Positions 43,798 to 53,062 of a stretch of DNA of 64,000 nt are shown here, one piece after another. The position numbers and the translations under genes were made by a program. The notes beneath the pieces were generated by a model. It was not told the DNA's origin. It did no database searches and saw nothing but the letters and a program-made list of their open reading frames with translations. Source of the DNA: Agromyces sp. H17E-10 (GTDB lineage: Bacteria; Actinomycetota; Actinomycetes; Actinomycetales; Microbacteriaceae); contig NZ_CP095042.1 of the NCBI RefSeq assembly GCF_022919715.1, positions 248,001 through 312,000 on the forward strand. Direction: 5' to 3'. How positions within the stretch are numbered: position 1 is the first letter of the stretch; the number at the start of each line of letters is the position of its first letter.

Positions 43798-44787
43798 TCA
43801 CTCGTAGAGGACGGCCTGGATCTCCTCGTCGTCGATGTTCGACGCGTCGTACCAGTAGAACCCGGTGTCGATGGTCTTCGGCAGCTCCTTGCCGTCGATC
43901 GCCTCGACGGCGGCCTTGACGGTCTCGTAGCCGATGCCGATCGGGTTCTGCGTGATCGCGCCGAGCATGAGCCCGTCGCGGATGGCGTCCATCTGCGCCT
44001 TGCCCGAGTCGAAGCCGACGACCGCGAGCTTCGCCGGGTCGATGCCGAGCTCCTTCACGGCCTGCACGACGCCGATCGCCGAGCCCTCGTTCGAGCCGTA
44101 GATGCCCTTGAGATCGGGGTGCGCCGCGATGATCGCCTTGGCGAGGTCGGCCGACTTGGCCTGGTCGCCGCCGCCGTACTGGATGTCGACGATCTCGATG
44201 TTCGGCTCGTTCTTCTCCATGTAGTCGACGAACCCGTCGCGGCGCTGCTGGCCGGTGACCGAGGTCTGGTCGTGCACGACGAGGGCGACCTTGCCCTCGT
44301 GGCCGACGGCGTCCGCCAGGTGCTTGGCGGCCTCGGCCGCGGCGGCGAGGTTGTCGGTCGCCGCGGTCGTCAGCGGGATGTCGCTGTCGACGCCCGAGTC
44401 GAACGCGATGACCGGGATGTTCGAGTCCTTCGCCTGCTGCAGCAGCGGGCCGGCGGCCTGGCTGTCGAGCGCGGCGAAGCCGATCGCGGCGGGGCTCTTG
44501 TCGAGCGCCGTCTGCAGCATCTGGATCTGCTGGTCGACGTCGGCCTCGGTGTCGGGGCCCTCGAAGGTGATCTCGACGCCGTACTCGTCGGCCGCCTGCT
44601 CGGCGCCCGTCTTCACGGCCTGCCAGAACTGGTGCTGGAAGCCCTTCGAGACGAGGGCGACGTACGGCGTGTCGCCGCTGCCGCCGTCGCCCGAGCCGGA
44701 GTCTCCTCCGTCGCTCGCGCAGCCGGCGAGGATCAGGGCCGCGGCGACGGCGCCGACGACGGCGCCCATGGCGCGCTTCTTGAACAT
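43798..44787 (-). CDS. sugar ABC transporter substrate-binding lipoprotein (RbsB-like)
   Basis: 329 residues: lipoprotein signal with lipobox LAGC (Cys about 23), a Gly/Ser/Asp linker, and a periplasmic-binding type I fold (VALVSKGFQHQFWQAVKTGA, EGPDTEADVDQQIQMLQTAL, NIPVIAFDSGVDSDIPLTTA). It delivers a monosaccharide, by context L-fucose, to the membrane permease. Last gene of fucU-ATPase-permease-binding protein. ATG 44787 has AAGGAG upstream. Confidence 0.92.
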   Translation of the reverse strand: MFKKRAMGAVVGAVAAALILAGCASDGGDSGSGDGGSGDTPYVALVSKGFQHQFWQAVKTGAEQAADEYGVEITFEGPDTEADVDQQIQMLQTALDKSPAAIGFAALDSQAAGPLLQQAKDSNIPVIAFDSGVDSDIPLTTAATDNLAAAAEAAKHLADAVGHEGKVALVVHDQTSVTGQQRRDGFVDYMEKNEPNIEIVDIQYGGGDQAKSADLAKAIIAAHPDLKGIYGSNEGSAIGVVQAVKELGIDPAKLAVVGFDSGKAQMDAIRDGLMLGAITQNPIGIGYETVKAAVEAIDGKELPKTIDTGFYWYDASNIDDEEIQAVLYE

Positions 44788-44893
44788 GCTCACTCCTTGG
44801 TATCGGTGGTGCAGGTGGTGCTGGTTGGGGGATGGGACGGTTTTCGGGGGCCGCCGGGCGTCCATCGGTGCGGATGCCGCGGCGGCGTGCCGC

Positions 44894-45940
44894 TCAGGCG
44901 CGTCGGCGCCGCAGCATGTCGAGGTAGACGGCGACGAGGATGACGATGCCGACGGCGACGGACTGCCACTCCTGCGGCACCGAGATGATGCGCAGTCCGT
45001 TGGTCAGCACGGCCATGATGAGGGCGCCGATCACGGTGCCGACGATGGAGCCCTTGCCGCCCTGGAGCGACGTGCCGCCGATGACGACCGCGGCGATGGC
45101 CTCGAGCTCGAGGCCCATGCCGCCGGTGGGCTGCGCCGACGAGAGCCGCGAGGCGCTGAGCACGCCTGCGAGGCCGACGAACAGGCCCGCGAGGGTGTAG
45201 ATGATGATCTTCCAGCGCCGCACGTTGACACCCGAGAGCGCGGTGGCCGCCTCGTTCGAGCCGATCGAGAAGGTGTAGCGGCCGAGGATCGTCTTCGACA
45301 GCAGCACCGCGGCGACGATGATCATGACGATGAAGATCGCGACGCCGAGCGGGAACCGCATGCCCGGGATGATCGACAGGTTCATTATCGACTGGAACTC
45401 GGGGGTCTCCGAGAAGTAGATCGGCTTCGTGCCGGAGATCACGAGGGAGAGGCCCGCAGCGATGAGCATCATGCCGAGCGTGGCGATGAACGGCGGGATG
45501 CCGAGCACCGAGACGTTCACGCCGTTCACGAGCCCGATGAGCGCGCCGAACAGGATCGTCGCGGTCACACCCGCCCAGAGCGGCCACCCGAGGTAGGTGA
45601 GGAACACGCCCGCCATGACGCCGCACAGCACCATGCCCGTGCCGATCGACAGGTCGATGCCGCCCGTGATGATGACGAACGTCGTGCCGAGGGCGAGGAT
45701 GCCGGTGACGGTCGCCGCCGTGAGGATCGAGACGAGGTTGTTCGCGGTGAAGAAGTGCGGGCTCGCGAACGAGAACACCGCGACGATGACGATGAGGCTC
45801 GCGAACGCGAGCAACTGCTGCAGGGAGCCGCGCAGCCACGCCATGCGCGGCTTGCCGGCGTCGATCGCGGCGTAGGCGCTCGTCGACGGCGTGGTGGCGG
45901 CGGCGCTGCCGGATTCCGGTTTCGTCGTGGTCGGGCTCAT
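44894..45940 (-). CDS. sugar ABC transporter permease (RbsC-like)
   Basis: 348 residues with about ten transmembrane helices and BPD_transp_2 features: FVIITGGIDLSIGTGMVLCG, LIGLVNGVNVSVLGIPPFIATLGMMLI (helix pair near 120-150) and EAIAAVVIGGTSLQGGKGSI, the EAA-like loop that contacts the ATPase. ATG 45940 overlaps the ATPase stop by 4 bases. Confidence 0.92.
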   Translation of the reverse strand: MSPTTTKPESGSAAATTPSTSAYAAIDAGKPRMAWLRGSLQQLLAFASLIVIVAVFSFASPHFFTANNLVSILTAATVTGILALGTTFVIITGGIDLSIGTGMVLCGVMAGVFLTYLGWPLWAGVTATILFGALIGLVNGVNVSVLGIPPFIATLGMMLIAAGLSLVISGTKPIYFSETPEFQSIMNLSIIPGMRFPLGVAIFIVMIIVAAVLLSKTILGRYTFSIGSNEAATALSGVNVRRWKIIIYTLAGLFVGLAGVLSASRLSSAQPTGGMGLELEAIAAVVIGGTSLQGGKGSIVGTVIGALIMAVLTNGLRIISVPQEWQSVAVGIVILVAVYLDMLRRRRA

Positions 45941-47463
45941 CGTGCGATCGTTCCTTCGCTTGAGAATCGGGTTGCGTAGTCCATGAGGTTCTCCTGGGTG
46001 GCGTCGGCGTTGTCGAGCACGGCGGTGAGCCGGCCCTCGGCCATGACGGCGATGCGGTCGGAGAGGCGCAGCACCTCGGGCAGCTCCGACGAGATCATGA
46101 CGATCGCCTTGCCCTCGTCGGCGAGCCGGCGCAGCAGCGCGTAGATCTCCTCCTTCGCGCCCACGTCGATGCCGCGGGTGGGCTCGTCGAAGATGAGCAC
46201 GTCGCAGTCCTTCACGAGCCACTTCGCGATGACGACCTTCTGCTGGTTGCCGCCCGAGAGGTTCTGCACGAGCTGTGCCGTCGACGGCGTCTTGATGCGG
46301 AGCTTCTCGACGTACTCGCGACCCGTCGCCTCGATGCGCCCGTCGCGCACGAACCCGAGGCCCGACGCATAGTCGCGCAACGACGAGAGCACGATGTTCT
46401 CGCGCACGCTGCGCTCGAGGAGCACCCCGAGCTGCTTGCGGTCCTCGGAGAGGTAGCCGATGCCGAGACGCGCGGCCTCGGCGGGGTTCGAGATGTCGAC
46501 CGGCCTGCCGTGCAACCGGATCTCGCCGGACTCGCGCCGGTCGGCACCGACGACCGCCCGCGCCACTTCGGTGCGACCGGCGCCCATGAGCCCGGCGAAG
46601 CCGAGGATCTCACCCGGGTACACGTCGAAGGCGACGTCGCGCAGCAGGTGCTTCGTCGACAGCCCGCGGACCGACAGCACCGGCTCGCCGACCGGCTGAC
46701 GCGGTGCCGGACGCTGCTCGCCCCGGATCTCGCGTCCGACCATGAGCGAGATGATCTCGCGCGGTTCGGTCTCGGCCGTGACGCGGGTGCCGACGTAGCG
46801 CCCGTCGCGCAGCACGCTGATGCGGTCGGAGATGCGCGCGAGCTCCTCCATGCGGTGCGAGATGTAGATGACGCCCGTCTCGGGCGTGCGGAACCGCTCG
46901 ATGAGGCCGAACAGCACATCGACCTCGGCGTCGTTGAGCGCAGCGGTCGGCTCGTCCATGATGAGCACCTTCGCGTCGAACGAGAGCGCCTTCGCGATCT
47001 CGACCATCTGCTGGCGGGCGACCGTGAGCCGTTCGACGCGCTCGGCCGGATCGAGCGCGAGGCCGAGCCGGTCGAAGAGCTCCTGGGCCCGTCGGTTGAG
47101 GCCGCGGTCGTCGAGGAACAGCCCGGCCTGGCGCTGCTCGCGCCCGATGAAGATGTTCTGCGCGACCGTGAGGTCGGGCATGAGGTTGAACTCCTGGTGG
47201 ATGATCGAGATGCCGAGCTCCTGCGCGTGGCGCGGCCCCTCGATCGACAGCTCCTCGCCGTTCAGGCGGAAGGTGCCCGTGTCGGGGGTGTAGATGCCCG
47301 CGAGCAGCTTCATGAGCGTCGACTTGCCGGCGCCGTTCTCGCCGACGAGCGCGAGCACCTCCCCGTGACGCAGCTCGAGCTGCACATCGGCGAGCGCCTG
47401 CACGCCCGGGAACCCCTTGCTGACGCCCTCGACCTCGAGGAGCGCGCCGGTGGTCGCGGTCAT
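45937..47463 (-). CDS. sugar ABC transporter ATPase (RbsA-like, two ATPase domains)
   Basis: 508 residues, two tandem ABC domains. Domain 1 has Walker A GENGAGKST and Walker B VLIMDEPTAAL. Domain 2 has a degenerate P-loop (LMGAGRTEVAR), but retains the signature NLSGGNQQKV and Walker B VLIFDEPTRGIDVG, as usual for RbsA/MglA. It powers import of the sugar bound by the lipoprotein. Coupled by 4-base overlaps to fucU and the permease. Confidence 0.93.
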   Translation of the reverse strand: MTATTGALLEVEGVSKGFPGVQALADVQLELRHGEVLALVGENGAGKSTLMKLLAGIYTPDTGTFRLNGEELSIEGPRHAQELGISIIHQEFNLMPDLTVAQNIFIGREQRQAGLFLDDRGLNRRAQELFDRLGLALDPAERVERLTVARQQMVEIAKALSFDAKVLIMDEPTAALNDAEVDVLFGLIERFRTPETGVIYISHRMEELARISDRISVLRDGRYVGTRVTAETEPREIISLMVGREIRGEQRPAPRQPVGEPVLSVRGLSTKHLLRDVAFDVYPGEILGFAGLMGAGRTEVARAVVGADRRESGEIRLHGRPVDISNPAEAARLGIGYLSEDRKQLGVLLERSVRENIVLSSLRDYASGLGFVRDGRIEATGREYVEKLRIKTPSTAQLVQNLSGGNQQKVVIAKWLVKDCDVLIFDEPTRGIDVGAKEEIYALLRRLADEGKAIVMISSELPEVLRLSDRIAVMAEGRLTAVLDNADATQENLMDYATRFSSEGTIAR

Positions 47464-47900
47464 CGTGCCGCCCCCGTCGACTCGTAGGCGTTCACGACGC
47501 CCTTGCGCAGGACGATGTTGCCGTACGGGCGCAGTTCGCCGGTACGGACGACGAGCTGCGCGCCGGCCGCCCGCTCGTAGAACGCGAACCGCTCGAGCTC
47601 GCCGACCCGGTCGGCGTCGACGGCCGCGGCGCCGACGAGCTCGTGCTGGACCGCGAGCCGCTCGCCGCCCTCGGCTGCCATGAGCAGCACCGATGCGCCC
47701 TCGTAGCCGTCGAGCGGCAGGACCGTGCGGATCGCCTCGACGACCCTCGGGGCGGCGGAGCCCGGCGTCTCGACGACGGCCGGACCGACCCGGTACGCCG
47801 GGAAGTTCGCATCGGCGACGACGAGCTCGTCACCGTGGCCGAGCCGATCGAGCGCGGCGAGCAGGTCGCCGGCGAGGATCGGGTCAATACCACTCAGCAC
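47460..47900 (-). CDS. fucU: RbsD/FucU family sugar mutarotase (probable L-fucose mutarotase)
   Basis: 146 residues: VLSGIDPILAGDLLAALDRL, then GHGDELVVADANFPA with the conserved His and Asp, and the C-terminal YGNIVLRKGVVN. Such proteins interconvert sugar anomers. FucU rather than RbsD is chosen from context (fuconate dehydratase, fucose dehydrogenase). The GTG start at 47900 has GAGAGG upstream. Promoter and operator lie at 47931-47959. Confidence 0.87.
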   Translation of the reverse strand: MLSGIDPILAGDLLAALDRLGHGDELVVADANFPAYRVGPAVVETPGSAAPRVVEAIRTVLPLDGYEGASVLLMAAEGGERLAVQHELVGAAAVDADRVGELERFAFYERAAGAQLVVRTGELRPYGNIVLRKGVVNAYESTGAAR

Positions 47901-47930
47901 GTGGGCCTCTCTTCCTTGAGATGTGGGACG

Positions 47931-47959
47931 AGTGTAACCACTCATCCGATGTTTCATAA
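47931..47959 (-). promoter_or_regulatory. fucU promoter with GntR-type operator in the spacer
   Basis: Minus strand: -35 TTATGA (47959-47954), 17-bp spacer, -10 TACACT (47936-47931). TCATCCGATGT (47942-47952) lies in the spacer and matches ACATCNGATGT at 10 of 11 positions. Confidence 0.65.
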
Positions 47960-48012
47960 GGTTCTAGCGAAGAACGTTGCGCTTCCGGTGCGAAAATGGC
48001 GCAGAGATCTGA

Positions 48013-48849
48013 TTATTCAAGGCGATATACCCGTTCAGCGGTGCGACCGAGCACCGCGGCGGCCTCGGCCGCCGCCAACTCGTCGATGCACCCGCGCATG
48101 ACGTTCCACGTCGGCTGGTAGCCGCCGTGCGGCACCGACATCGGCCAGTCGCCACCGTACATGAGGCGCTCGGCGCCGAACTCCTCGATGGCGATGTCCC
48201 AGAGCGGCCGCACGGTCGACTCCGCGAAGGCGACGCCGGGCAGGTGGAGCCCCGAGAACTTCGCGACGGTATTGGGCAGCGCCGCGACCGCCGCGAACGC
48301 CCACCGCCAGTCGTCGAAGTCGTCGCGGCCCACGGGTGGTTTCGCGAGGTGGTCGACGACGACGGTCAGTTCGGGGATGGCGGCTGCGACGCGCCGGGCG
48401 GCGTCGAGATGCCGCGGCCAGGCATCGGGCACGTCGAACGCGAGGCCGCGCGCCGCCACCTCGGCAAGCGACGCGTGCACCGCGGGCAGGTCGAGGAAGT
48501 CGTCGCGTGGGTCGTCGTGCACGAGATGGCGGATGCCTCGGAGCCTGGGCTCCACGGCGAGATCGTCGAGCGCGGCGACCGCGGCACGGGTGTCGTCGAG
48601 CGGCACCCAGCCGACGACGCCGACGACCCAGTCGTGCTGCGCCGCGACGTCGAGCATGAAGCGCGTGTCGGCGGCGGTGTCGTCGGCCTGCACGAGGATC
48701 GCCGCGTCGACGCCCGCCGCGTCCAGCTCGGCGCGAGCGTCGTCGGGGCCGAAGTCGGCGTCGAGCGCCCCGAGCTCGGGCGTGATCCACGGGTAGGCAC
48801 CCGCCGACCGGGTCCAGAGGTGCAGGTGCGCGTCGATCGTGCGACTCAC
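48013..48849 (-). CDS. amidohydrolase-family lactonase (probable L-fuconolactonase)
   Basis: 278-residue TIM-barrel hydrolase of the amidohydrolase_2 group: metal motif DAHLHLW (His8, His10), LVQADDTAADTRFML, GIRHLVHDDP, VVDHLAKPP and the C-terminal MYGGDWPM with catalytic Asp. It opens the sugar lactone made by the fucose dehydrogenase. GTG 48849 overlaps the AKR stop (GTGA). Assigned to fucono-lactone by operon context. Confidence 0.87.
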   Translation of the reverse strand: MSRTIDAHLHLWTRSAGAYPWITPELGALDADFGPDDARAELDAAGVDAAILVQADDTAADTRFMLDVAAQHDWVVGVVGWVPLDDTRAAVAALDDLAVEPRLRGIRHLVHDDPRDDFLDLPAVHASLAEVAARGLAFDVPDAWPRHLDAARRVAAAIPELTVVVDHLAKPPVGRDDFDDWRWAFAAVAALPNTVAKFSGLHLPGVAFAESTVRPLWDIAIEEFGAERLMYGGDWPMSVPHGGYQPTWNVMRGCIDELAAAEAAAVLGRTAERVYRLE

Positions 48850-49811
48850 GGGATCAGCCCGTCCTCGGCGAGTCGTCGCCAGAGCGACTCGTCGATCGGC
48901 GTCGCGAGGCGGGCGAGGTTCTGCGCCACGTCGGCGGCCCGCGACGAGCCGACCACCACTGCGCGCACCGCCGGGTGGCGCAGCGGGTACTGCAGGGCCG
49001 CGACCGGCAGCTCGACGCCAGCGTCGGCGCAGGCCGCCGCGAGCCGACGAGCTCGGTCGAGCACCTCGGCCGACACCGTCTCGTAGTCGTAGTGCGCGTC
49101 GGCCGCGGGCGTCGAGGTGGCGAGCAGCCCTGAGTTGTAGGGCGCTGCCGCGATCACGCCGACCCTGCGTTCCGCGCAGAGCGGCAGCAGTTCGGCGAGC
49201 GCGGGCTGCTCGAGGAGCGTGTAGCGCCCCGCGATCATGACGAGGTCGAGATCGCCCTCGCGGACGGCGCGGGCCGCGGCATCCGCGCTGTTCGTGCCGA
49301 TGCCGACGGCACCGACGACGCCCTCGTCACGCAGCCGTGCGAGCGCCGGCAGTCCCTCGCGCAGGCCCTGGTCGAGGTCGTAGACGTCGGGGTCGTGCAG
49401 GAACGCGATGTCGACGCGATCGAGCCCGAGCCTCGTGAGCGAGTCTTCGATGCTGCGGCGCACCCCGGCCTCGCTCGGGTCGAACCGGCGCACCGTTCGA
49501 TCGGGCACCGCGTAGCCGTTGGCGAGGTCGTCGCCGCCGGCGAAGCCGGGATTGGGCTCGAGCACGCGCCCGACCTTGGTCGACAGCAGGAACTCGTCGC
49601 GCGGCCTCGTGCGCAGGAACTCCCCCATGCGCCGCTCGCCGAGTCCCAGCCCGTAGTGGGGGGCCGTGTCGTAATAGCGGATGCCGCCGTCCCACGCGGC
49701 CTCGAGGGCGCCGCGGGCGTCGGCATCGGTCTTCTCGCGGTACAGGTTGCCGATCGACGCGCCGCCGTAGCCCAGCGGGCCGAGGCGTTCGGCGATGACG
49801 CCCGCACTCAT
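48846..49811 (-). CDS. aldo/keto reductase, probable L-fucose dehydrogenase
   Basis: 321 residues: [15 protein letters not shown] at the start, the catalytic DTAPHYGLG (Asp, Tyr), STKVGR (Lys) and FLHDPD (His) are all in place. It matches D-threo-aldose 1-dehydrogenase-type AKRs that oxidise L-fucose with NAD(P). ATG 49811 overlaps the fuconate dehydratase stop. It forms the first step of the non-phosphorylative pathway. Confidence 0.88.
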   Translation of the reverse strand: MSAGVIAERLGPLGYGGASIGNLYREKTDADARGALEAAWDGGIRYYDTAPHYGLGLGERRMGEFLRTRPRDEFLLSTKVGRVLEPNPGFAGGDDLANGYAVPDRTVRRFDPSEAGVRRSIEDSLTRLGLDRVDIAFLHDPDVYDLDQGLREGLPALARLRDEGVVGAVGIGTNSADAAARAVREGDLDLVMIAGRYTLLEQPALAELLPLCAERRVGVIAAAPYNSGLLATSTPAADAHYDYETVSAEVLDRARRLAAACADAGVELPVAALQYPLRHPAVRAVVVGSSRAADVAQNLARLATPIDESLWRRLAEDGLIP

Positions 49812-51121
49812 GCCGGCACCCCGGCGTCGTCGATCACGTGCGAGCCGCGCCAGGTGTAGCGATCGACCGACGCGGCGTGCATCTCGGTGCCCGCGCCGGG
49901 CGCGATGGGCGTGCGGTAGCGACCGCGCTCGACGACCGCGGGCACCACGAAGTGCTCGTGGAGGTGGTCGACGAACTCGATCATGCGCCCCTCCATGCTG
50001 CCCGAGAGCGCGACGTAGTCGAACATCGAGAGGTGCTGCACGGCCTCGCAGAGTCCGACGCCGCCGGCGTGGGGGCACACGGGCACGCCGAACTTGGCGG
50101 CGAGCACGAGGTTCGCGAGGTTCTCGTTGACGCCGCCGACGCGTGCGGCGTCGATCTGCATGACGTGCATGCCGCCGGCCTGGAGCAACTGCTTGAAGAC
50201 GATGCGGTTCTGCACGTGCTCGCCCGTGGCGACCCGGACGGGGGCGACGCCTCGGGCGATGGCGGCGTGGCCGAGGATGTCGTCGGGGCTCGTCGGCTCC
50301 TCGATCCAGGCGAGGTCGAACCTCGCGAGCTCGCCCACCCAGGCGATCGCCTCGTCGACGCCCCAGCGCTGGTTGGCGTCGATCGCGATCGGGAAGTGCT
50401 CGCCGACCGCGGCCCTGGCGATGCCGAGCCGGCGCACGTCGTCGTCGAGCGAGGCGCCGACCTTCAGCTTGATCTGCGGATAGCCGTCGGCGACGGCCTC
50501 GCGGCAGAGCCGCTCGAGCTTCTCGTCGGAGTAGCCGAGCCACCCGGGCGTCGTCGTATAGGCGGGATAGCCGGCCTCGAGGAGCTTCGCCGTGCGCTCG
50601 GCGCGGCCGGGCTCGGCGGCGCGGAAGAGGTCGAGGGCCTCGGCCGGGGTGACCGCGTCGGAGATGTAGCGGAAGTCGATGAGCGAGACGAGCTCTTCGG
50701 GACTGAGGCCCGCTAGCAGCTGCCAGAGCGGAAGGCCCGCCCGCTTCGCCTTGAGGTCCCACAGGGCGTTCAGGGCCGCACCGATCGCCATGTGCATGAC
50801 GCCCTTCTCGGGGCCGAGCCAGCGCAGCTGCGAGTCGTGCGCCAGCAGGCGCCAGGCACCGCCCATGTCGTCGAGGAGCGCCTCGACGTCGCGACCGACG
50901 AGGTGGCCGCGCAGCGCGTCGAGCGCCGCGACCTGCACGTCGTTGCCGCGGCCGATCGTGAAGACGAAGCCGTGACCGGCGAGCCCGTCGGCCGCATCGG
51001 TGCGGATGACGAGGTAGGCGGCCGAATAGTCGGGGTCGGGGTTCATCGCATCCGACCCGTCGAGTTCGAGTGAGGTCGGGAACCGGATATCCCGGGTGTC
51101 GACACTGACGATCCTGCTCAT
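49808..51121 (-). CDS. L-fuconate dehydratase (enolase superfamily)
   Basis: 437 residues. N-terminus [20 protein letters not shown] and [18 protein letters not shown] are diagnostic of L-fuconate dehydratases of the Xanthomonas FucD/ENOSF1 type. The MR-like barrel has KLKVG (catalytic Lys pair), metal ligands in [15 protein letters not shown] and TGEH, and the catalytic His in VCPHAGG. It converts L-fuconate to 2-keto-3-deoxy-L-fuconate. First gene of a three-gene coupled run with an excellent promoter upstream (51145-51174). Confidence 0.95.
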   Translation of the reverse strand: MSRIVSVDTRDIRFPTSLELDGSDAMNPDPDYSAAYLVIRTDAADGLAGHGFVFTIGRGNDVQVAALDALRGHLVGRDVEALLDDMGGAWRLLAHDSQLRWLGPEKGVMHMAIGAALNALWDLKAKRAGLPLWQLLAGLSPEELVSLIDFRYISDAVTPAEALDLFRAAEPGRAERTAKLLEAGYPAYTTTPGWLGYSDEKLERLCREAVADGYPQIKLKVGASLDDDVRRLGIARAAVGEHFPIAIDANQRWGVDEAIAWVGELARFDLAWIEEPTSPDDILGHAAIARGVAPVRVATGEHVQNRIVFKQLLQAGGMHVMQIDAARVGGVNENLANLVLAAKFGVPVCPHAGGVGLCEAVQHLSMFDYVALSGSMEGRMIEFVDHLHEHFVVPAVVERGRYRTPIAPGAGTEMHAASVDRYTWRGSHVIDDAGVPA

Positions 51122-51144
51122 GGCGTCCTTTCGTGGGCGTCCTG

Positions 51145-51174
51145 AGCATAAACATCCGATGTCTCTGCTGTCAA
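51145..51174 (-). promoter_or_regulatory. fuconate dehydratase promoter with GntR-type operator
   Basis: Minus strand: consensus -35 TTGACA (51174-51169), 18-bp spacer, -10 TATGCT (51150-51145). The perfect palindrome ACATC-C-GATGT (51152-51162) fills the spacer, ideal for repression. Confidence 0.78.
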
Positions 51175-51226
51175 CTGTGCCGGAGTGTGCGAGAATCGCC
51201 GAGAACCACCACCAAGCCTCGCGGAT

Positions 51227-51237
51227 ACTTCAGATGT
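51227..51237. promoter_or_regulatory. candidate GntR operator before the FAH gene
   Basis: ACTTCAGATGT, 10 of 11 matches to ACATCNGATGT, overlapping GATACT (51224-51229), a possible -10 of the plus-strand genes. Confidence 0.5.
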
Positions 51238-51267
51238 TCGCAGCCCGTGACCCGGAAGGACACCCGC

Positions 51268-52113
51268 ATGAGATTCGCCCGCCTCGGCCCCGTCGGCACC
51301 GAGATCCCCGTGCTGCTCGACGGCGACCGCGTGCTCGACCTGCGACCCGTCACCGGCGACGTCGACGGGGAATTCCTCGCGGGCGGCGTCGAGCGTGCGG
51401 CCGCCGCCCTGGCCGCCGGCGAACTGCCCGTGCTGCCGGGTGCGGAGACCCTGCGCGTCGGAGCGCCGATCGCCCGGCCGAGCGCGGTCTACTGCATCGG
51501 CATGAACTACGCGGCGCACGCCGCCGAGTCGGGCTCCGAGCCGCCGACGCAGCTCGTCATGTTCATGAAGGCCCCGAACACGGTCATCGGGCCCGACGAC
51601 GACGTCACGATCCCGCCGGGCAGCGAGAAGACCGACTGGGAGGTCGAGCTCGGCATCGTCATCGGCCGCCGCGCGAGCAACCTCGAGTCCCCCGCCGACG
51701 CGCGTGCGCACATCGCGGGGTTCACGACCGTCAACGACCTCTCCGAGCGCGACTGGCAGCTCGCCGTCTCGGGCGGGCAGTGGTCGAAGGGCAAGAGCGC
51801 ACCCGGCTTCTGCCCGACGGGCCCGTGGCTCGCAACGCCCGACGAGCTCGATGCCGACGACGTGCGCCTGCGCAGCTTCGTGAACGGCGAGGCGCGCCAG
51901 GACTCGCGCACGGCCGACCTCATCTTCGGGATCGACACGATCGTGTGGGAGCTGAGCCGCTACCTCACCCTCGAGCCCGGCGATCTCGTCCTCACGGGCA
52001 CCCCCGAGGGCGTCGCGCTCTCGGGGCGGTTCCCCTACCTGCGCGCGGGCGACGTCGTGGAGCTCGAGATCGACGGGCTCGGCCGCCAGCGCCAGCGGTA
52101 CGTCGCCGCCTGA
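51268..52113 (+). CDS. fumarylacetoacetate hydrolase family protein, probable 2,4-diketo-3-deoxy-L-fuconate hydrolase
   Basis: 281 residues of the FAH fold: YCIGMNYAAHAAESG, metal-binding TDWEVELGIVIGR, FTTVNDLSERDWQ and the closing LVLTGTPEGVAL. In the fucose route the last intermediate is cleaved to pyruvate and L-lactate by a FAH-family enzyme, the assigned role from context. GGAAGGA precedes ATG 51268. It is divergent from the fuconate dehydratase operon and followed by the SDR. Confidence 0.87.
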   Translation: MRFARLGPVGTEIPVLLDGDRVLDLRPVTGDVDGEFLAGGVERAAAALAAGELPVLPGAETLRVGAPIARPSAVYCIGMNYAAHAAESGSEPPTQLVMFMKAPNTVIGPDDDVTIPPGSEKTDWEVELGIVIGRRASNLESPADARAHIAGFTTVNDLSERDWQLAVSGGQWSKGKSAPGFCPTGPWLATPDELDADDVRLRSFVNGEARQDSRTADLIFGIDTIVWELSRYLTLEPGDLVLTGTPEGVALSGRFPYLRAGDVVELEIDGLGRQRQRYVAA

Positions 52114-52170
52114 GCCGGCGCATCCGCACCATCGAACCCGCACCACCGAACGATCACCGAAGGAGCCAAC

Positions 52171-52938
52171 ATGAGCCAGCAGCCGATCGGACCCGCCGAG
52201 TTCGAGGGCCTCGTCGCCGTCGTGACCGGCGGCGCGTCGGGCATCGGGGCCGCGATCACCGACCGACTCCGCCGCGGCGGCGCCCGTGTCGCGGTGTTCG
52301 ACCTCCGCCCAGAGGGCGCCGATGCCGATCTCGCCGTCACCGTCGACATCGGTGACGACGCGAGCGTGAGGGCCGGCGTCGAGCGGCTGGTCGCCGAGCT
52401 CGGCCGGCTCGACATCGTCGTGAACAACGCCGGCATCGGCGCGCAGGGCACGATCGAGTCGAACACCGACGACGAGTGGCGGCGCGTGCTCGACGTCAAC
52501 GTGCTCGGCATGATGCGCGTCGCCCGGGCCGCGCTCCCCCACCTGCGCCGGTCGCCCGCCGCCGCGATCGTGAACACCTCCTCGATCGCGGCGACCGCCG
52601 GGCTCCCCGAGCGCGCGCTCTACAGTGCGAGCAAGGGCGCGGTCTCGGCCCTCACGAGGGCGATGGCGGCCGATCACCTGCGCGAGGGCATCCGCGTGAA
52701 CGCGGTGAACCCGGGCACCGCCGACACGCCGTGGATCGGCCGGTTGCTCGCCCAGGCCCCCGACCCCGCCGCCGAGCGAGCGGCACTCGAGGCGCGCCAG
52801 CCGCACGGCCGCCTCGTCGCGGCCGACGAGGTCGCCGCAGCCGTCGCCTACCTCGCGAGCCCCGCGTCGGGTTCGACGACCGGTGTCGAGCTCGCGGTCG
52901 ACGGCGGCATGCAGGAACTGCGCCTGAGGCCCGCCTGA
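52171..52938 (+). CDS. SDR family dehydrogenase, probable 2-keto-3-deoxy-L-fuconate dehydrogenase
   Basis: 255 residues: cofactor loop GGASGIG (about 20-26), NNAGIG, catalytic Ser in NTSSIAATA and YSASK. NAD preference is suggested by an Asp after the second strand (VFDLR). It should oxidise 2-keto-3-deoxy-L-fuconate at C4, between the dehydratase and hydrolase steps. It lies 57 bases after the FAH gene, same strand, with AAGGAG at the start. Confidence 0.87.
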   Translation: MSQQPIGPAEFEGLVAVVTGGASGIGAAITDRLRRGGARVAVFDLRPEGADADLAVTVDIGDDASVRAGVERLVAELGRLDIVVNNAGIGAQGTIESNTDDEWRRVLDVNVLGMMRVARAALPHLRRSPAAAIVNTSSIAATAGLPERALYSASKGAVSALTRAMAADHLREGIRVNAVNPGTADTPWIGRLLAQAPDPAAERAALEARQPHGRLVAADEVAAAVAYLASPASGSTTGVELAVDGGMQELRLRPA

Positions 52939-53062
52939 CCCGCCGCGACGGCGAGATCCTTTCGCATCACGGAATTCAACTGTCGCCTTCGTGGAAGGTC
53001 TCAGGGGTCGACTTGTACATCTCGACAAACGATCCCGGCGAACGGCGCGATAGCGTGGACGG